Assembly: GCA_025997675.1 (NCBI GenBank)
Contig: BNUX01000002.1
Coordinates: forward strand, 1 to 64,000
DNA: 64,000 bases
Source: Spirochaetia bacterium
Lineage (GTDB): Bacteria; Spirochaetota; Spirochaetia; Treponematales; Breznakiellaceae
Reading direction: 5' to 3'
The position numbers and the translations under genes are program-made. Below the pieces are notes generated by a model. The model did not search any database. It saw nothing but the letters and a program-made list of their open reading frames with translations, and was not told the origin of the DNA. This document shows, one piece after another, positions 8,597 through 17,043 of the stretch (position 1 is its first letter; each line of letters starts with the position of its first letter).

Positions 8597-9037
8597 CTAC
8601 AGTCTAACTTTATAGAGACGCACACTGATGACACCTACGCCCCGGTATACCGGGACTTTGAGCTTATTAAAACTGCCGGGGATTCCTTTACCGTTGTAAT
8701 TACTCAAGGCAATATTCTCCAGCGGCATGCCGAAGGCGCCGAAATCGAGCTTGCCGCTCCCATTCGCGTCCTGATGGCCCGACACGACGCACTCCCCTTC
8801 GGGTATGAGCATTTCAACGCGGACGGTTTCCGCCGTACTCTCAATCCACGCCGACTGGTCGATAGGGCCTTTCCCGTTCCGGTATGAATCGGCGCTGTAA
8901 TATATGGCCACAAAGACCCTGCCCCCATTGGGTATGACGCCCTGAAATTCTATCGTCACCGGAATATCATCGGCATAGATTGCGATAGCCCCTATCATCA
9001 GGAAGATGCTCCAAAAAACAAAGGGCTTATACTTCAT
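8597..9037 (-). CDS. Exported DUF2141 family protein
   Basis: A 146-residue protein with a signal peptide ending near residue 22 (IGAIAIYA). The mature part carries the DUF2141 signature: 'RVFVAIYYSADSYRNGKGP' early and 'HQDANGSGKLDFGAFGMPLE' near residue 95, matching the family's D-x-N-x-x-G-x-L-D...G-x-P-x-E pattern. The function of DUF2141 is unknown. The gene is convergent with rpoD (11 bp between stops) and followed upstream by the flagellar rod genes on the same strand, from which a 50-bp gap separates it. The Asp/Asn-rich loop resembles a Ca-binding loop, but that is speculation. Confidence 0.85.
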   Translation of the reverse strand: MKYKPFVFWSIFLMIGAIAIYADDIPVTIEFQGVIPNGGRVFVAIYYSADSYRNGKGPIDQSAWIESTAETVRVEMLIPEGECVVSGHQDANGSGKLDFGAFGMPLENIALSNYNGKGIPGSFNKLKVPVYRGVGVISVRLYKVRL

Positions 9038-9088
9038 AAGCGTTTTTTATACGCCGTATTTTGCACTTGGTCAATACGACCTTACGCG

Positions 9089-9472
9089 TTACCTGGCGAT
9101 GGCTTTCCCCCGCTGCCCCGTAAGCTCAAGGTAGGCCAAATCCGCCAGGCCGAAGTTTGCGTTCTCCGTGTAGGCCTTGGCGTATTCGTCGTAGAGCATA
9201 TCCTCGTACATCTTCCCCGCAAAGCTGTCGTCAATCAGGCCGGTTTTCTGGACCGTGCCCCTCATGCCGGAGATGAGGGTCTTGGTCAGGAAGGTTTCCA
9301 GCGCCAGGCACTGTTCGTAGAGTTTGTCCGTCTTGTCGATTACGGGTTTGCCTTTCGCCTTCTCCAGCATATCCGCAAAGCCGGTATTGCTGCCGGCCTT
9401 CGGGGTTGGCGGCGCCTTGACATCAAACCGGGCATTATTCAAATACTGTGTACCCAGGGCTGCAATATCCAT
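9089..9472 (-). CDS. flgJ: Flagellar rod-binding protein (FlgJ N-terminal domain type)
   Basis: A 127-residue protein matching the rod-binding domain of FlgJ: 'CLALETFLTKTLISGMRGT' then 'FAGKMYEDMLYDEYAKAY' and 'FGLADLAYLELTGQ', the usual 'E.FL..mLk.mr.t...glg..myE.mlDe.la....g.GLad'. It lacks the muramidase domain found in enterobacterial FlgJ, as is usual in spirochaetes. It should cap or scaffold rod assembly in the periplasm. It starts 3 bp after flgG's stop and is the last gene of a flgF-flgG-flgJ operon. The peptidoglycan opening function would need a separate enzyme; the transglycosylase at 37.8 kb is not linked. Confidence 0.88.
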   Translation of the reverse strand: MDIAALGTQYLNNARFDVKAPPTPKAGSNTGFADMLEKAKGKPVIDKTDKLYEQCLALETFLTKTLISGMRGTVQKTGLIDDSFAGKMYEDMLYDEYAKAYTENANFGLADLAYLELTGQRGKAIAR

Positions 9473-9475
9473 CTC

Positions 9476-10273
9476 TTATCTCTTTAAGCTCGTGGCGGTG
9501 CCGAGCATGTTGTCGCTGGTCTGGATGGTCTTGGAGTTGAACTCGTAGGCGCGTTGGGCCACGATGAGGTCCACCATTTCCTTCACCACCGATACGTTGG
9601 ACATTTCCAGGAACTTGTGGACCAGTTTGCCCATGCCCTCATAGCCGGGCTGGCCGGGGATGGGCTCCCCCGATGCCTGGTTTACCTTGAAGAGGTTTTC
9701 CCCCACTGCGGTAAGGCCCACGGGGTTGGGGAAGCGGTAGAGTTCCAGTTGCCCCACCTGGACGGGATCGTCGCCGGATTGGGGGGTCTTTACTTCCACC
9801 CGGCCATCCTGGGAGACGGTGATGGTCTGGGGGAGGAAGCCTTCGGGCATCACGATATCCGGGAGGACCCAGTACCCGTTGGAGGTGACCAGCCGGCCGT
9901 TCTCGTCCACCTTGAAGGCGCCGTCACGGGTGTAGCCGTAAGTACCGTCGTACATCTGGATGCGGAAGAAGCCCTCGCCGTTGATTGCGATGTCGTAAAC
10001 GTTTTCCGTATTTTGGAGGGAGCCCTGGGTGAACATCCGTTGGGTGGCGGAGAGCTTGACCCCGTGGCCCATCTGAACCCCCACGGGAACCACCGTATCT
10101 TCTGTGGCGGGGGTACCCGCGACCCGGGTGGTCTGGTAGAGGAGGTCCTCAAAATCAGAGCGCACCTTCTTGAAACCCGAGGTGTTTACGTTTGCCAGGT
10201 TGTTGGAAATCGTATCGATATTGGCCTGCTGGCCTATCATGCCGGCCGCGCCGGTCCATAAACTCCGTACCAT
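9476..10273 (-). CDS. flgG: Flagellar distal rod protein FlgG
   Basis: 265 residues, the normal FlgG length. The N-terminal rod motif is intact (MVRSLWTGAAGMIGQQ, then DTISNNLANVNTSGFKKVRS), the central domain has 'DIAINGEGFFRIQMYDG...YTRDGAFKVDENG', and the C-terminal helix ends with 'VVKEMVDLIVAQRAYEFNSK'. It forms the distal rod of the periplasmic flagellum. It follows flgF by 18 bp and precedes the rod-binding protein by 3 bp. An operon with a sigma-28-like promoter upstream of flgF is likely. No odd features. Confidence 0.96.
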   Translation of the reverse strand: MVRSLWTGAAGMIGQQANIDTISNNLANVNTSGFKKVRSDFEDLLYQTTRVAGTPATEDTVVPVGVQMGHGVKLSATQRMFTQGSLQNTENVYDIAINGEGFFRIQMYDGTYGYTRDGAFKVDENGRLVTSNGYWVLPDIVMPEGFLPQTITVSQDGRVEVKTPQSGDDPVQVGQLELYRFPNPVGLTAVGENLFKVNQASGEPIPGQPGYEGMGKLVHKFLEMSNVSVVKEMVDLIVAQRAYEFNSKTIQTSDNMLGTATSLKR

Positions 10274-10291
10274 TTGTTACCTACCTTTTTC

Positions 10292-11140
10292 TTAACCGAA
10301 TCGTGCTACTTGGGTGAGCAGGGTGCCGAGCATGGAATCTTCACTCTGTATCACCTTCTGGTTCGCCTCGTATGCGCGGTTTACTTCTATCATCTGTACC
10401 ATTTCCAGGACCGGGTCCACGTTGGAGGTTTCCACAAACCCCTGGACTACCCGGGGGCTTTGGCCCCGTTCCATGATTTGTGCTTCGCCGGAGGTGTCGG
10501 TGGCGCGGTAGAGGCTGGAACCCTGCTTTTGGAGGTAGCGATCCAAGTCAAAGTCCACCAGCTTCAGCTTGTCCAGGAGTACCGTGTCGTCCCAGGTGTT
10601 ATTTTCCCGGCCCACCAGGAGCGCGGGGTCGGCGTAGGCGGCGTTTATCCAGACCCCGCCTTCCTTATCAACCTGAAAGTTGTTTGCCTTGACTTGCAGG
10701 GGGCCGTTCTCACCCATCACCGGGTAGCCCTCCTTAGTTTCCAGGTAGCCCTCTTTGCCCAGGATGAATGCGCCGTTCCGGGTGTAGCGCTCGCCCCAGG
10801 GGGTCATGACGGTGAAAAAGCCCTTGCCGTCCAGAGCGATGTCGAAATCGTTCTCAGTTTCCTTCATGGAACCCTGCTGGAAGTCGGTGTACAGCTCGTT
10901 GAGTTCCACCCCGGTTCCCAGCTTTCCCACAATGGGCGCCTCGTCGGCGGAACCGAATGGGTGCCGGTAGACCCCGTCATCGTTCATACGGCGCATCAGC
11001 ATTTCCGGGAAGGCCTTGTGAACCGCCAGGTCTTTCTTATAGCCGTTCACATCCACATTTGCCAGATTGTTCGCCACCGCATCGAGCTTCCACTGTTGGG
11101 CCCGCATCCCGCTGGCCCCGGTATACCATCCTCTAATCAT
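10292..11140 (-). CDS. flgF: Flagellar proximal rod protein FlgF
   Basis: A 282-residue rod protein paralogous to FlgG: 'MIRGWYTGASGMRAQQ...VANNLANVDVNGYKKDLA' at the start, 'FDIALDGKGFFTVMTPWGERYTRNGAF' in the middle, and 'MVQMIEVNRAYEANQKVIQ' at the end. By position (first gene, followed by flgG) and by its longer central domain it fits FlgF, although FlgF and FlgG are hard to separate by eye. The ATG is preceded by AGAGAGGG. It heads the three-gene rod operon, and a GCCGATAA element lies about 20 bp upstream of the start. Confidence 0.9.
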   Translation of the reverse strand: MIRGWYTGASGMRAQQWKLDAVANNLANVDVNGYKKDLAVHKAFPEMLMRRMNDDGVYRHPFGSADEAPIVGKLGTGVELNELYTDFQQGSMKETENDFDIALDGKGFFTVMTPWGERYTRNGAFILGKEGYLETKEGYPVMGENGPLQVKANNFQVDKEGGVWINAAYADPALLVGRENNTWDDTVLLDKLKLVDFDLDRYLQKQGSSLYRATDTSGEAQIMERGQSPRVVQGFVETSNVDPVLEMVQMIEVNRAYEANQKVIQSEDSMLGTLLTQVARFG

Positions 11141-11161
11141 GCTTATGCCCTCTCTTGTAGT

Positions 11162-11188
11162 TTATCGGCGGATGGGGAAAAAAGATTA
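11162..11188 (-). promoter_or_regulatory. Sigma-28 (FliA)-like promoter of flgF-flgG-flgJ
   Basis: On the minus strand: TAATCTTT (11181-11188; 6 of 8 match to TAAAGTTT), an 11-bp spacer, and GCCGATAA (11162-11169; exact). A leader of roughly 15-20 nt with an AGAGAGGG ribosome-binding site leads to the flgF ATG at 11140. Confidence 0.75.
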
Positions 11189-11270
11189 GGGCTGGGCAAA
11201 GAACCGTATTTTGCGTGAACAAACACCAAAAACCATTGTTTATTCACGTAAAGTATGGCATGCTGTCACC

Positions 11271-12167
11271 ATGATAAATCAAATCACGAAGGATAGGATT
11301 CAAGGTTTAGCCACGCAGTATCAAACGCTGATTCGTACCAGGAAAGAGGCGATGCGCGAAATTGCCTTAGCCGAGATACCTGAAATGGTGTATAACTCCA
11401 ACGCCATTGAAAACTCCACCCTTACCCTCGAAGATACCGAGGATATCATTCTTCGCGATATGATTAGGCACGATCAGAATATCCGTGAAATTTACGAGGC
11501 AAAAAACCTGGCAAAAATCACCGAATACTTATTAGAGAACCCGAAGGAAAAACTGACCATTGGCTTGATTCTTTCTTTGCATAAAACCCTACTCACCGGC
11601 ATCAGCGACGATATTGCCGGGCGGTTTCGTATGAATAAAGAGTGGGTCAGGATTGGCGCCCATCTCGGCGCCAACCCGGATTTTGTATCCGATCTGATGC
11701 GTGATCTGGTCGGGAACTATAATTCTGACGGCAGCGAATATTTCCTGGATAAAATTGCCTATTTCCATGCTGAATTTGAAACCATACATCCATTTGGTGA
11801 TGGCAATGGCCGCATGGGACGCACCCTCTTAAACCACCAGCTCATGGCGCTTGATTTACCGCCAATCATTATCCAAAGCAAAAGCAAGTTTACGAATTAT
11901 TATCCGCTCTTCAATACGTACATAGCGAGCACAAAATACGATGGCTTCACCGGGCTGTTCGCTTCACTACTCACGGAATCACTGTACCGGCGGATTGCGC
12001 TGCTCTCCAGTCCGAAAATCATCCCGCTTACCGAGTGGGCAAAGAAAAACGGCATCGCCGGCACTATAGCATCAAACAAGGCGGCTCGCCAAACCATCCC
12101 GGCATTTCGCATGAGAGATCGCTGGATGATTCCGTCCGAATTCAATAACCATGCACGTACTTTTTAG
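11271..12167 (+). CDS. Fic-domain AMP-transferase-like protein, class II
   Basis: 298 residues from the ATG at 11271; an in-frame ATG at 11211 would add 20 residues without homology. The catalytic loop HPFGDGNGRMGR begins at residue 173, with the His, Asp/Asn and Arg residues that bind and transfer the nucleotide. An N-terminal inhibitory helix motif SNAIEN (residues 43-48, pattern [S/T]xxxE[G/N]) makes it a self-inhibited class II Fic protein. The C-terminus (residues about 255-298: EWAKKNGIA...RQTIPAFRMRDRWMIP) resembles an excisionase/MerR-like winged helix. Fic enzymes usually AMPylate Ser/Thr/Tyr hydroxyls. It is a single gene, convergent with pncA (stops overlap by 4 bp). Its target is unknown. 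Confidence 0.92.
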   Translation: MINQITKDRIQGLATQYQTLIRTRKEAMREIALAEIPEMVYNSNAIENSTLTLEDTEDIILRDMIRHDQNIREIYEAKNLAKITEYLLENPKEKLTIGLILSLHKTLLTGISDDIAGRFRMNKEWVRIGAHLGANPDFVSDLMRDLVGNYNSDGSEYFLDKIAYFHAEFETIHPFGDGNGRMGRTLLNHQLMALDLPPIIIQSKSKFTNYYPLFNTYIASTKYDGFTGLFASLLTESLYRRIALLSSPKIIPLTEWAKKNGIAGTIASNKAARQTIPAFRMRDRWMIPSEFNNHARTF

Positions 12168-12763
12168 AGCGCCATCGCCCCGGCGGTTTTCATAGCATTG
12201 ATGGCTTTTTCGACAGAACCCTCGGGGAAGCCCACGCCGCGAACCGCGTCTGATAGCAGGTACGCCGTAAAGCCCTGGGCAATGGCATCCATTACCGTGA
12301 AGAACACGCAGTAGTCGGTGGCAAGCCCCCCCACGTAGACGGCGCCAATGCCAAGACCCTTAAGAAACCCCGCCAGTCCCGTGGCCGTTTTCCGGTCATT
12401 TTCAAAAAACGCCGAATAGGAGTCCACGGATGGGCGAAACCCTTTGCGGATTACCAGGGTGACCGGCTTCAGGTCCAAACCGGGGTGAAAGTCCGCCCCC
12501 TTTGTGCCTTGCACACAGTGATCGGGCCAGAGCACTTCCCCATCGGCCGCTTTTCTGCCGGTGGAGGCAAAGGAGCAATGCCCGGCGGGGTGCCAGTCCT
12601 GGGTGGCGATCACCGGGGCGTTTGCGGCGGCAAAAGCGCGGGCACATTCGTTTAAGGGGGAGACAACCTGGTCCCCATCGGTAACCGCAAGGGCGCCGCC
12701 GGGGCAAAAATCGTTTTGCACGTCAACGAGTATCAGTGCCGATTTCTTAAAATTGATATCCAT
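12164..12763 (-). CDS. pncA: Nicotinamidase (isochorismatase-fold amidohydrolase)
   Basis: 199 residues from the ATG at 12763. The catalytic triad is Asp14 (LILVDVQNDF), Lys107 (VIRKGF) and Cys152 (GGLATDYCV); the metal-binding set is Asp56, His58 and His62 in DWHPAGH. It should hydrolyse nicotinamide to nicotinate and ammonia for NAD salvage. The ATG lies 5 bp after the stop codon of an amiS/ureI 3' remnant (12769-12868), so pncA was once the second gene of an amiS-pncA operon. The inversion at 12.83-13.73 kb removed the upstream part of that operon, so how pncA is now transcribed is unclear. Confidence 0.92.
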   Translation of the reverse strand: MDINFKKSALILVDVQNDFCPGGALAVTDGDQVVSPLNECARAFAAANAPVIATQDWHPAGHCSFASTGRKAADGEVLWPDHCVQGTKGADFHPGLDLKPVTLVIRKGFRPSVDSYSAFFENDRKTATGLAGFLKGLGIGAVYVGGLATDYCVFFTVMDAIAQGFTAYLLSDAVRGVGFPEGSVEKAINAMKTAGAMAL

Positions 12764-12768
12764 AGGGC

Positions 12769-12868
12769 CTACTTCCACCAGCCGAAGAGCATCAGAACCC
12801 CCGGGCCGCCGGTAGCCAGGATCCCTTCAAGGATGCTTAGGTACGGAAAGACCTTCCCCAGAGCGGTC
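12769..12868 (-). pseudogene. 3' remnant of amiS/ureI-type channel gene
   Basis: Reads in frame 'TALGKVFPYLSIL' then 'EGILATGGPGVLMLFGWWK' and TAG, the normal C-terminal end of AmiS/UreI family channels. The first part duplicates the end of the amiS gene on the other strand (13620-13659); the last 19 residues occur only here. It has no start and is a leftover of the inversion, kept next to pncA. Confidence 0.88.
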
Positions 12869-12939
12869 AAATGGCGATGGGTCCGGGGGCACGCGGGCAA
12901 CGAATTCAACGAACGCTGCGACAAAATGACCCAGGATGC
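12830..12939 (+). repeat. Left inversion junction: segments A and B
   Basis: Segment A (12830-12869, 40 bp, from amiS) is followed by segment B (12863-12939, 77 bp, from rnhA). They overlap by the shared 7-mer GCGGTCA. Both occur again, identical and inverted and in the other order, at 13620-13729. Confidence 0.9.
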
Positions 12940-12964
12940 AATAGCAAGCCTTCGGAAGAGATAA
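12863..12964 (+). pseudogene. 3' remnant of rnhA
   Basis: Encodes in frame VKWRWVRGHAGNEFNERC, DKMTQDA and then IASLRKR and TAA. The first part is identical to the end of rnhA on the minus strand (13653-13729); the last seven residues and the stop occur only here and are the original RNase HI C-terminus, cut off by the inversion. Confidence 0.88.
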
Positions 12965-12966
12965 GG

Positions 12967-13125
12967 CTACTCTTCTTCCAGCGCGGCGGTCAATAATTCC
13001 CGTAGTTTAAGAGCTTCCTCCCGGGTAAAGGTGATTCCCTTTCCCATCTTTTCGTGATCCGGAGCCCATTCCCGCAGGTCCAGCTTGGTACCGTACTTGA
13101 CAAACCGGTATGGATAAAGATACGG
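12967..13125 (-). pseudogene. 5'-truncated YdbC/PC4-like ssDNA-binding gene fragment
   Basis: An open frame of 52 codons ends 'KLDLREWAPDHEKMGKGITF' then 'TREEALKLRELL', which matches the conserved core of YdbC/PC4-like proteins ('kyDlRdW.PdHekMGKGitLt.eE...L..ll'). No ATG, GTG or TTG precedes the core: a TGA at 13126-13128 closes the frame just upstream, and the usual N-terminal 20-30 residues are missing. It lies inside the inverted segment and is probably a decayed gene. A short functional product from the internal ATG is unlikely because it would lack half the fold. Confidence 0.6.
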
Positions 13126-13207
13126 TCAATACACCTTCCCTCCTTTCGTTCTTTAACACTAACTGAACGGCTGGTTGAAGAAAGGAACGATTTTTCGGAG
13201 GGTATCT

Positions 13208-13765
13208 ATGGGTTTCTTAGGTCTTTGCCTGCTCTTTGTCGGCATTGCGCTCGTTATGAACGGTGTTGCGGCACTGTCCAAATGGGACGCGAAAACCACG
13301 GCGTTTATCAATCTGGTAACCGGCTCAATTCTGGTGATTGGTAATTTTATCGGATTATTCAAAGCGGACCCTGCGGTGATAATGGATTATAACAATGCCG
13401 CCGGGGGATTTCTGTTTGGATTTACCTACCTTTTTATCGCTGCCAACTATCTGTTGAAGCTTGACCTCCGTGCCTTCGGCTGGTACAGCCTCTGCGTGAC
13501 GGTTTTTGCGGTTATCAGCACGGTGGTCTGTGTGCAGGGCGGCGCGGTATCCCTGGGGGTAATCTGGGCGGCCTGGGCGGTCCTGTGGCTGGAGGGCTTT
13601 CTGCAGCTTTCCCTGAACCTGACCGCTCTGGGGAAGGTCTTTCCGTACCTAAGCATCCTGGGTCATTTTGTCGCAGCGTTCGTTGAATTCGTTGCCCGCG
13701 TGCCCCCGGACCCATCGCCATTTGACCGCGAATCGCGGGGCCAGGTCGTCCAAACGGAGCCATAG
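13208..13765 (+). CDS. AmiS/UreI-family amide or urea channel with replaced C-terminus
   Basis: 185 residues from the ATG at 13208 (GGAGGG ribosome-binding site; a TTG at 13175 is also open). Residues 1-151 are an AmiS/UreI-type six-helix channel: MGFLGLCLLFVGIALVMNGV, then NAAGGFLFGFTYLFIAANY and WLEGFLQLSLNLTALGKVFP. After residue 151 the frame enters DNA antisense to rnhA, adding 34 foreign residues (GHFVAAFVEFVARVPP... and a charged tail) in place of the native 19 (EGILATG...FGWWK), which survive at 12769. Family members move urea or short amides across the inner membrane. The last native helix is lost or replaced, so activity is uncertain. Confidence 0.82.
   Translation: MGFLGLCLLFVGIALVMNGVAALSKWDAKTTAFINLVTGSILVIGNFIGLFKADPAVIMDYNNAAGGFLFGFTYLFIAANYLLKLDLRAFGWYSLCVTVFAVISTVVCVQGGAVSLGVIWAAWAVLWLEGFLQLSLNLTALGKVFPYLSILGHFVAAFVEFVARVPPDPSPFDRESRGQVVQTEP
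13620..13729 (-). repeat. Right inversion junction: segments B and A
   Basis: On the minus strand, segment B (13653-13729) runs into segment A (13620-13659) across the shared 7-mer AGGATGC. Both segments are identical to their left-junction copies. Confidence 0.9.
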
Positions 13766-14158
13766 TTCCTGGTTTTTCACCGGTTTCCGCTCGCTGTTCC
13801 GCCAACCGTTGCGCTTCCAGGTATTGATCCACGTGGTCATACCCTTCTGGACATACTGGGAGTCGGTATATATCGTCACCGTCTCCGGGGAAAGGTCCAA
13901 TTCGATAAGGGCTTCCAGGGCGGCCACAGCTGCGTAGATTTCCATCCGGTTATTGGTGGTACTCGCCTCGGCGCCCCATTTTTCGTGGATCAGCACGCCG
14001 GGAAACCCCTCCCGGGGGAAAAGTTCCACCGGTACCGCACGGGAGACATTCCGTGGAGGCACTGAACCCGGTTCTCCGGTTCCAATAATCACATAGGCCC
14101 ATCCGCCGGGCCCGGGGTTACCGGAACAACCCCCATCGGTGTAAATACTAAGATGCAT
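13649..14158 (-). CDS. rnhA: Ribonuclease HI, C-terminally clipped
   Basis: 169 residues. The active site is complete: Asp8 (IYTDGG), Glu73 (NNRMEIYA), Asp99 (IYTDSQ), His153 and Asp163 in the handle-side loop (VRGHAGNEFNERCD). It cleaves RNA in RNA-DNA hybrids. It has an insertion of about 35 residues after the first strand (GTGEPGSV...IHEKWGAE), longer than in E. coli. The gene now ends MTQDA-TAG: the inversion removed the last seven residues (IASLRKR) found at 12941-12964. These lie beyond the catalytic core, so the enzyme is probably active. It ends inside and antisense to the amiS chimera. Confidence 0.93.
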   Translation of the reverse strand: MHLSIYTDGGCSGNPGPGGWAYVIIGTGEPGSVPPRNVSRAVPVELFPREGFPGVLIHEKWGAEASTTNNRMEIYAAVAALEALIELDLSPETVTIYTDSQYVQKGMTTWINTWKRNGWRNSERKPVKNQELWLRLDDLAPRFAVKWRWVRGHAGNEFNERCDKMTQDA

Positions 14159-14280
14159 ACACTCTCCTTTCTATGTTTACCATTTTGGTCACCAATCACT
14201 ATTTATCCGGCGAGGGTACTATAGGCCCCAAAAGAAATCAATAGAATAGCTCCTCTTTTTACCAAATTTCATTTTTTCTC

Positions 14281-14309
14281 TTGCCGTTACCGCCTATTTT
14301 TAGTATTTT
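14281..14309 (+). promoter_or_regulatory. Candidate groEL promoter
   Basis: TTGCCG (14281-14286), 17-bp spacer, TATTTT (14304-14309), about 88 bp before the ATG. No CIRCE-type inverted repeat (TTAGCACTC/GAGTGCTAA) is present in the 239-bp upstream region. Confidence 0.45.
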
Positions 14310-14358
14310 AGACACAGGTCTCATTTTTTATAGGGGCCGTTAATCCATTTCAGATTAA

Positions 14359-16041
<1,683 letters not shown>

Positions 16042-16068
16042 GATAGATATGGGTTAACCAGTGAGAAA

Positions 16069-16095
16069 GGCCGTCCGGATGGGCGGCCTTTTTTT
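16069..16095 (+). terminator. Intrinsic terminator of groEL
   Basis: GGCCGTCC-GGAT-GGGCGGCC stem-loop (16069-16088) followed by seven T residues. Confidence 0.9.
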
Positions 16096-16148
16096 GGATA
16101 AAAAGCAAAAGGGCAGCGCGGATACAATCCGGCCGCCCTCCCTCCGCA

Positions 16149-16289
16149 TTAGCCCATGTTTTCCATAGGCTTCCCGCAACAGAGCGGAATTTCCTCACCC
16201 TTTTTCAACTCAATGGTTTTATTGCAGGTCTTGCAATACACGGTGCAGTCTTCCTGCACAATCTCGCCTTGATACTTTACTTCCGGCAT
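16149..16289 (-). CDS. Desulforedoxin-like small metal-binding protein
   Basis: A 46-residue protein (MPEVKYQGEIVQEDC..., ending CCGKPMENMG). Cys19 and Cys22 form a CxxC and Cys37-Cys38 the adjacent pair, in the spacing of desulforedoxin and the N-terminal Fe(SCys)4 domain of desulfoferrodoxin ('YKCELCGqvvkv...LvCCGepM'). Such domains hold one iron (or zinc) and act in electron transfer, often with superoxide reductase. No reductase domain is attached. GGAGG precedes the ATG by 7 bp. A promoter whose -10 overlaps a perfect Fur/PerR-type palindrome lies just upstream, so iron- or peroxide-responsive repression is likely. A plain zinc ribbon is the alternative. Confidence 0.8.
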   Translation of the reverse strand: MPEVKYQGEIVQEDCTVYCKTCNKTIELKKGEEIPLCCGKPMENMG

Positions 16290-16303
16290 ATTATCCTCCA
16301 ATA

Positions 16304-16322
16304 AATAATAATGATTATTATT
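16304..16322. promoter_or_regulatory. Perfect 9-1-9 palindrome, Fur/PerR-type operator
   Basis: AATAATAAT-G-ATTATTATT, close to the 7-1-7 boxes of Fur (TGATAATnATTATCA) and PerR (TTATAATnATTATAA). It lies between the -10 element and the start codon of the desulforedoxin-like gene. Confidence 0.7.
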
Positions 16323-16349
16323 ATATAGTTCTAATTAGAAATACGTCAA
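16320..16349 (-). promoter_or_regulatory. Sigma-70 promoter of the desulforedoxin-like gene
   Basis: On the minus strand TTGACG (16344-16349), an 18-bp spacer and TATAAT (16320-16325). The -10 overlaps the palindrome at 16304-16322, the placement expected for repression by steric block. Confidence 0.75.
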
Positions 16350-16431
16350 GTGTTATTTTCATTTTTTTTATATCTTGATCTGATATTAAAAATGGGATAA
16401 AAACAGAGCATGAAATTGTAAGGGGTGATCT

Positions 16432-17034
16432 ATGGCGGCAAAACACAGTCCCGGGGAACGGATTATTGAGCTATGCAAAACCTATTCGATTGACCGGGAA
16501 ACCTTGGCGGAACGCAGCGGGCTTGATACGGATCTGATCCACCGCATTGAAGAAGGGTACATCCCCGATCTGGCCCCCCTTTTGAAAATTGCGCGGGCCC
16601 TGGGGGTCCGTCTTGGAACCCTGCTGGACGATCATGAACAACTGGGGCCGGTCATTACCCGGAAAGGGGAAGTGATCGCCGCAGCCCGCTTTGTCACCGG
16701 TTTACCCGGTAATGCCGGCGCGGCTGCTTCCGCCCAGGCCGACGACGGCCATAAGGGGCTCCACTTCAACGCCCTTGCCGCAGACAAGGGGGGGCGTCAC
16801 ATGGAGCCCTTCATTGTGGACATCGAAGCCGATGCGGAACAGCCCAAATCTACCCACGAAGGGGAGGAATTCATCCATGTCCTTACGGGAGCCCTTGCCC
16901 TGGAATACGGCGTGGAAAAGTATACCCTGAACGAAGGCGATTCAGTTTACTATGATTCCATCGTGCCCCACCGGGTTTTAGCCGGAGGCGGCAAGCCCGC
17001 TCGGATTCTCGCGGTAATCTACACCCCTGTGTAG
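16432..17034 (+). CDS. XRE-family regulator with C-terminal cupin domain
   Basis: 200 residues. Residues about 8-62 are a lambda-repressor-like HTH (RETLAERSGLDTDLIHRIEEG, then LKIARALGVRLGTLL). Residues about 120-198 are a cupin barrel with the motif 'EGEEFIHVLTGALALEYG' and 'DSVYYDSIVPHRVLAG'. Proteins of this type sense a small ligand in the cupin and regulate adjacent metabolic genes. AAGGGG precedes the ATG. The acyl-CoA ligase gene starts 9 bp after the stop, and this pair (XRE-cupin plus AMP-forming ligase) is a recurrent gene couple, so the regulator probably controls, or is coupled to, the ligase. The ligand is unknown. Confidence 0.92.
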   Translation: MAAKHSPGERIIELCKTYSIDRETLAERSGLDTDLIHRIEEGYIPDLAPLLKIARALGVRLGTLLDDHEQLGPVITRKGEVIAAARFVTGLPGNAGAAASAQADDGHKGLHFNALAADKGGRHMEPFIVDIEADAEQPKSTHEGEEFIHVLTGALALEYGVEKYTLNEGDSVYYDSIVPHRVLAGGGKPARILAVIYTPV

Positions 17035-17043
17035 TAATAAGGT

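Noticed and set aside
12830-13729. Insertion sequence or invertase switch
   Set aside because: No transposase or recombinase gene inside, and the repeats are pieces of rnhA and amiS in A-B/B-A order. A single flip cannot restore both genes, so a clean switch is unlikely.
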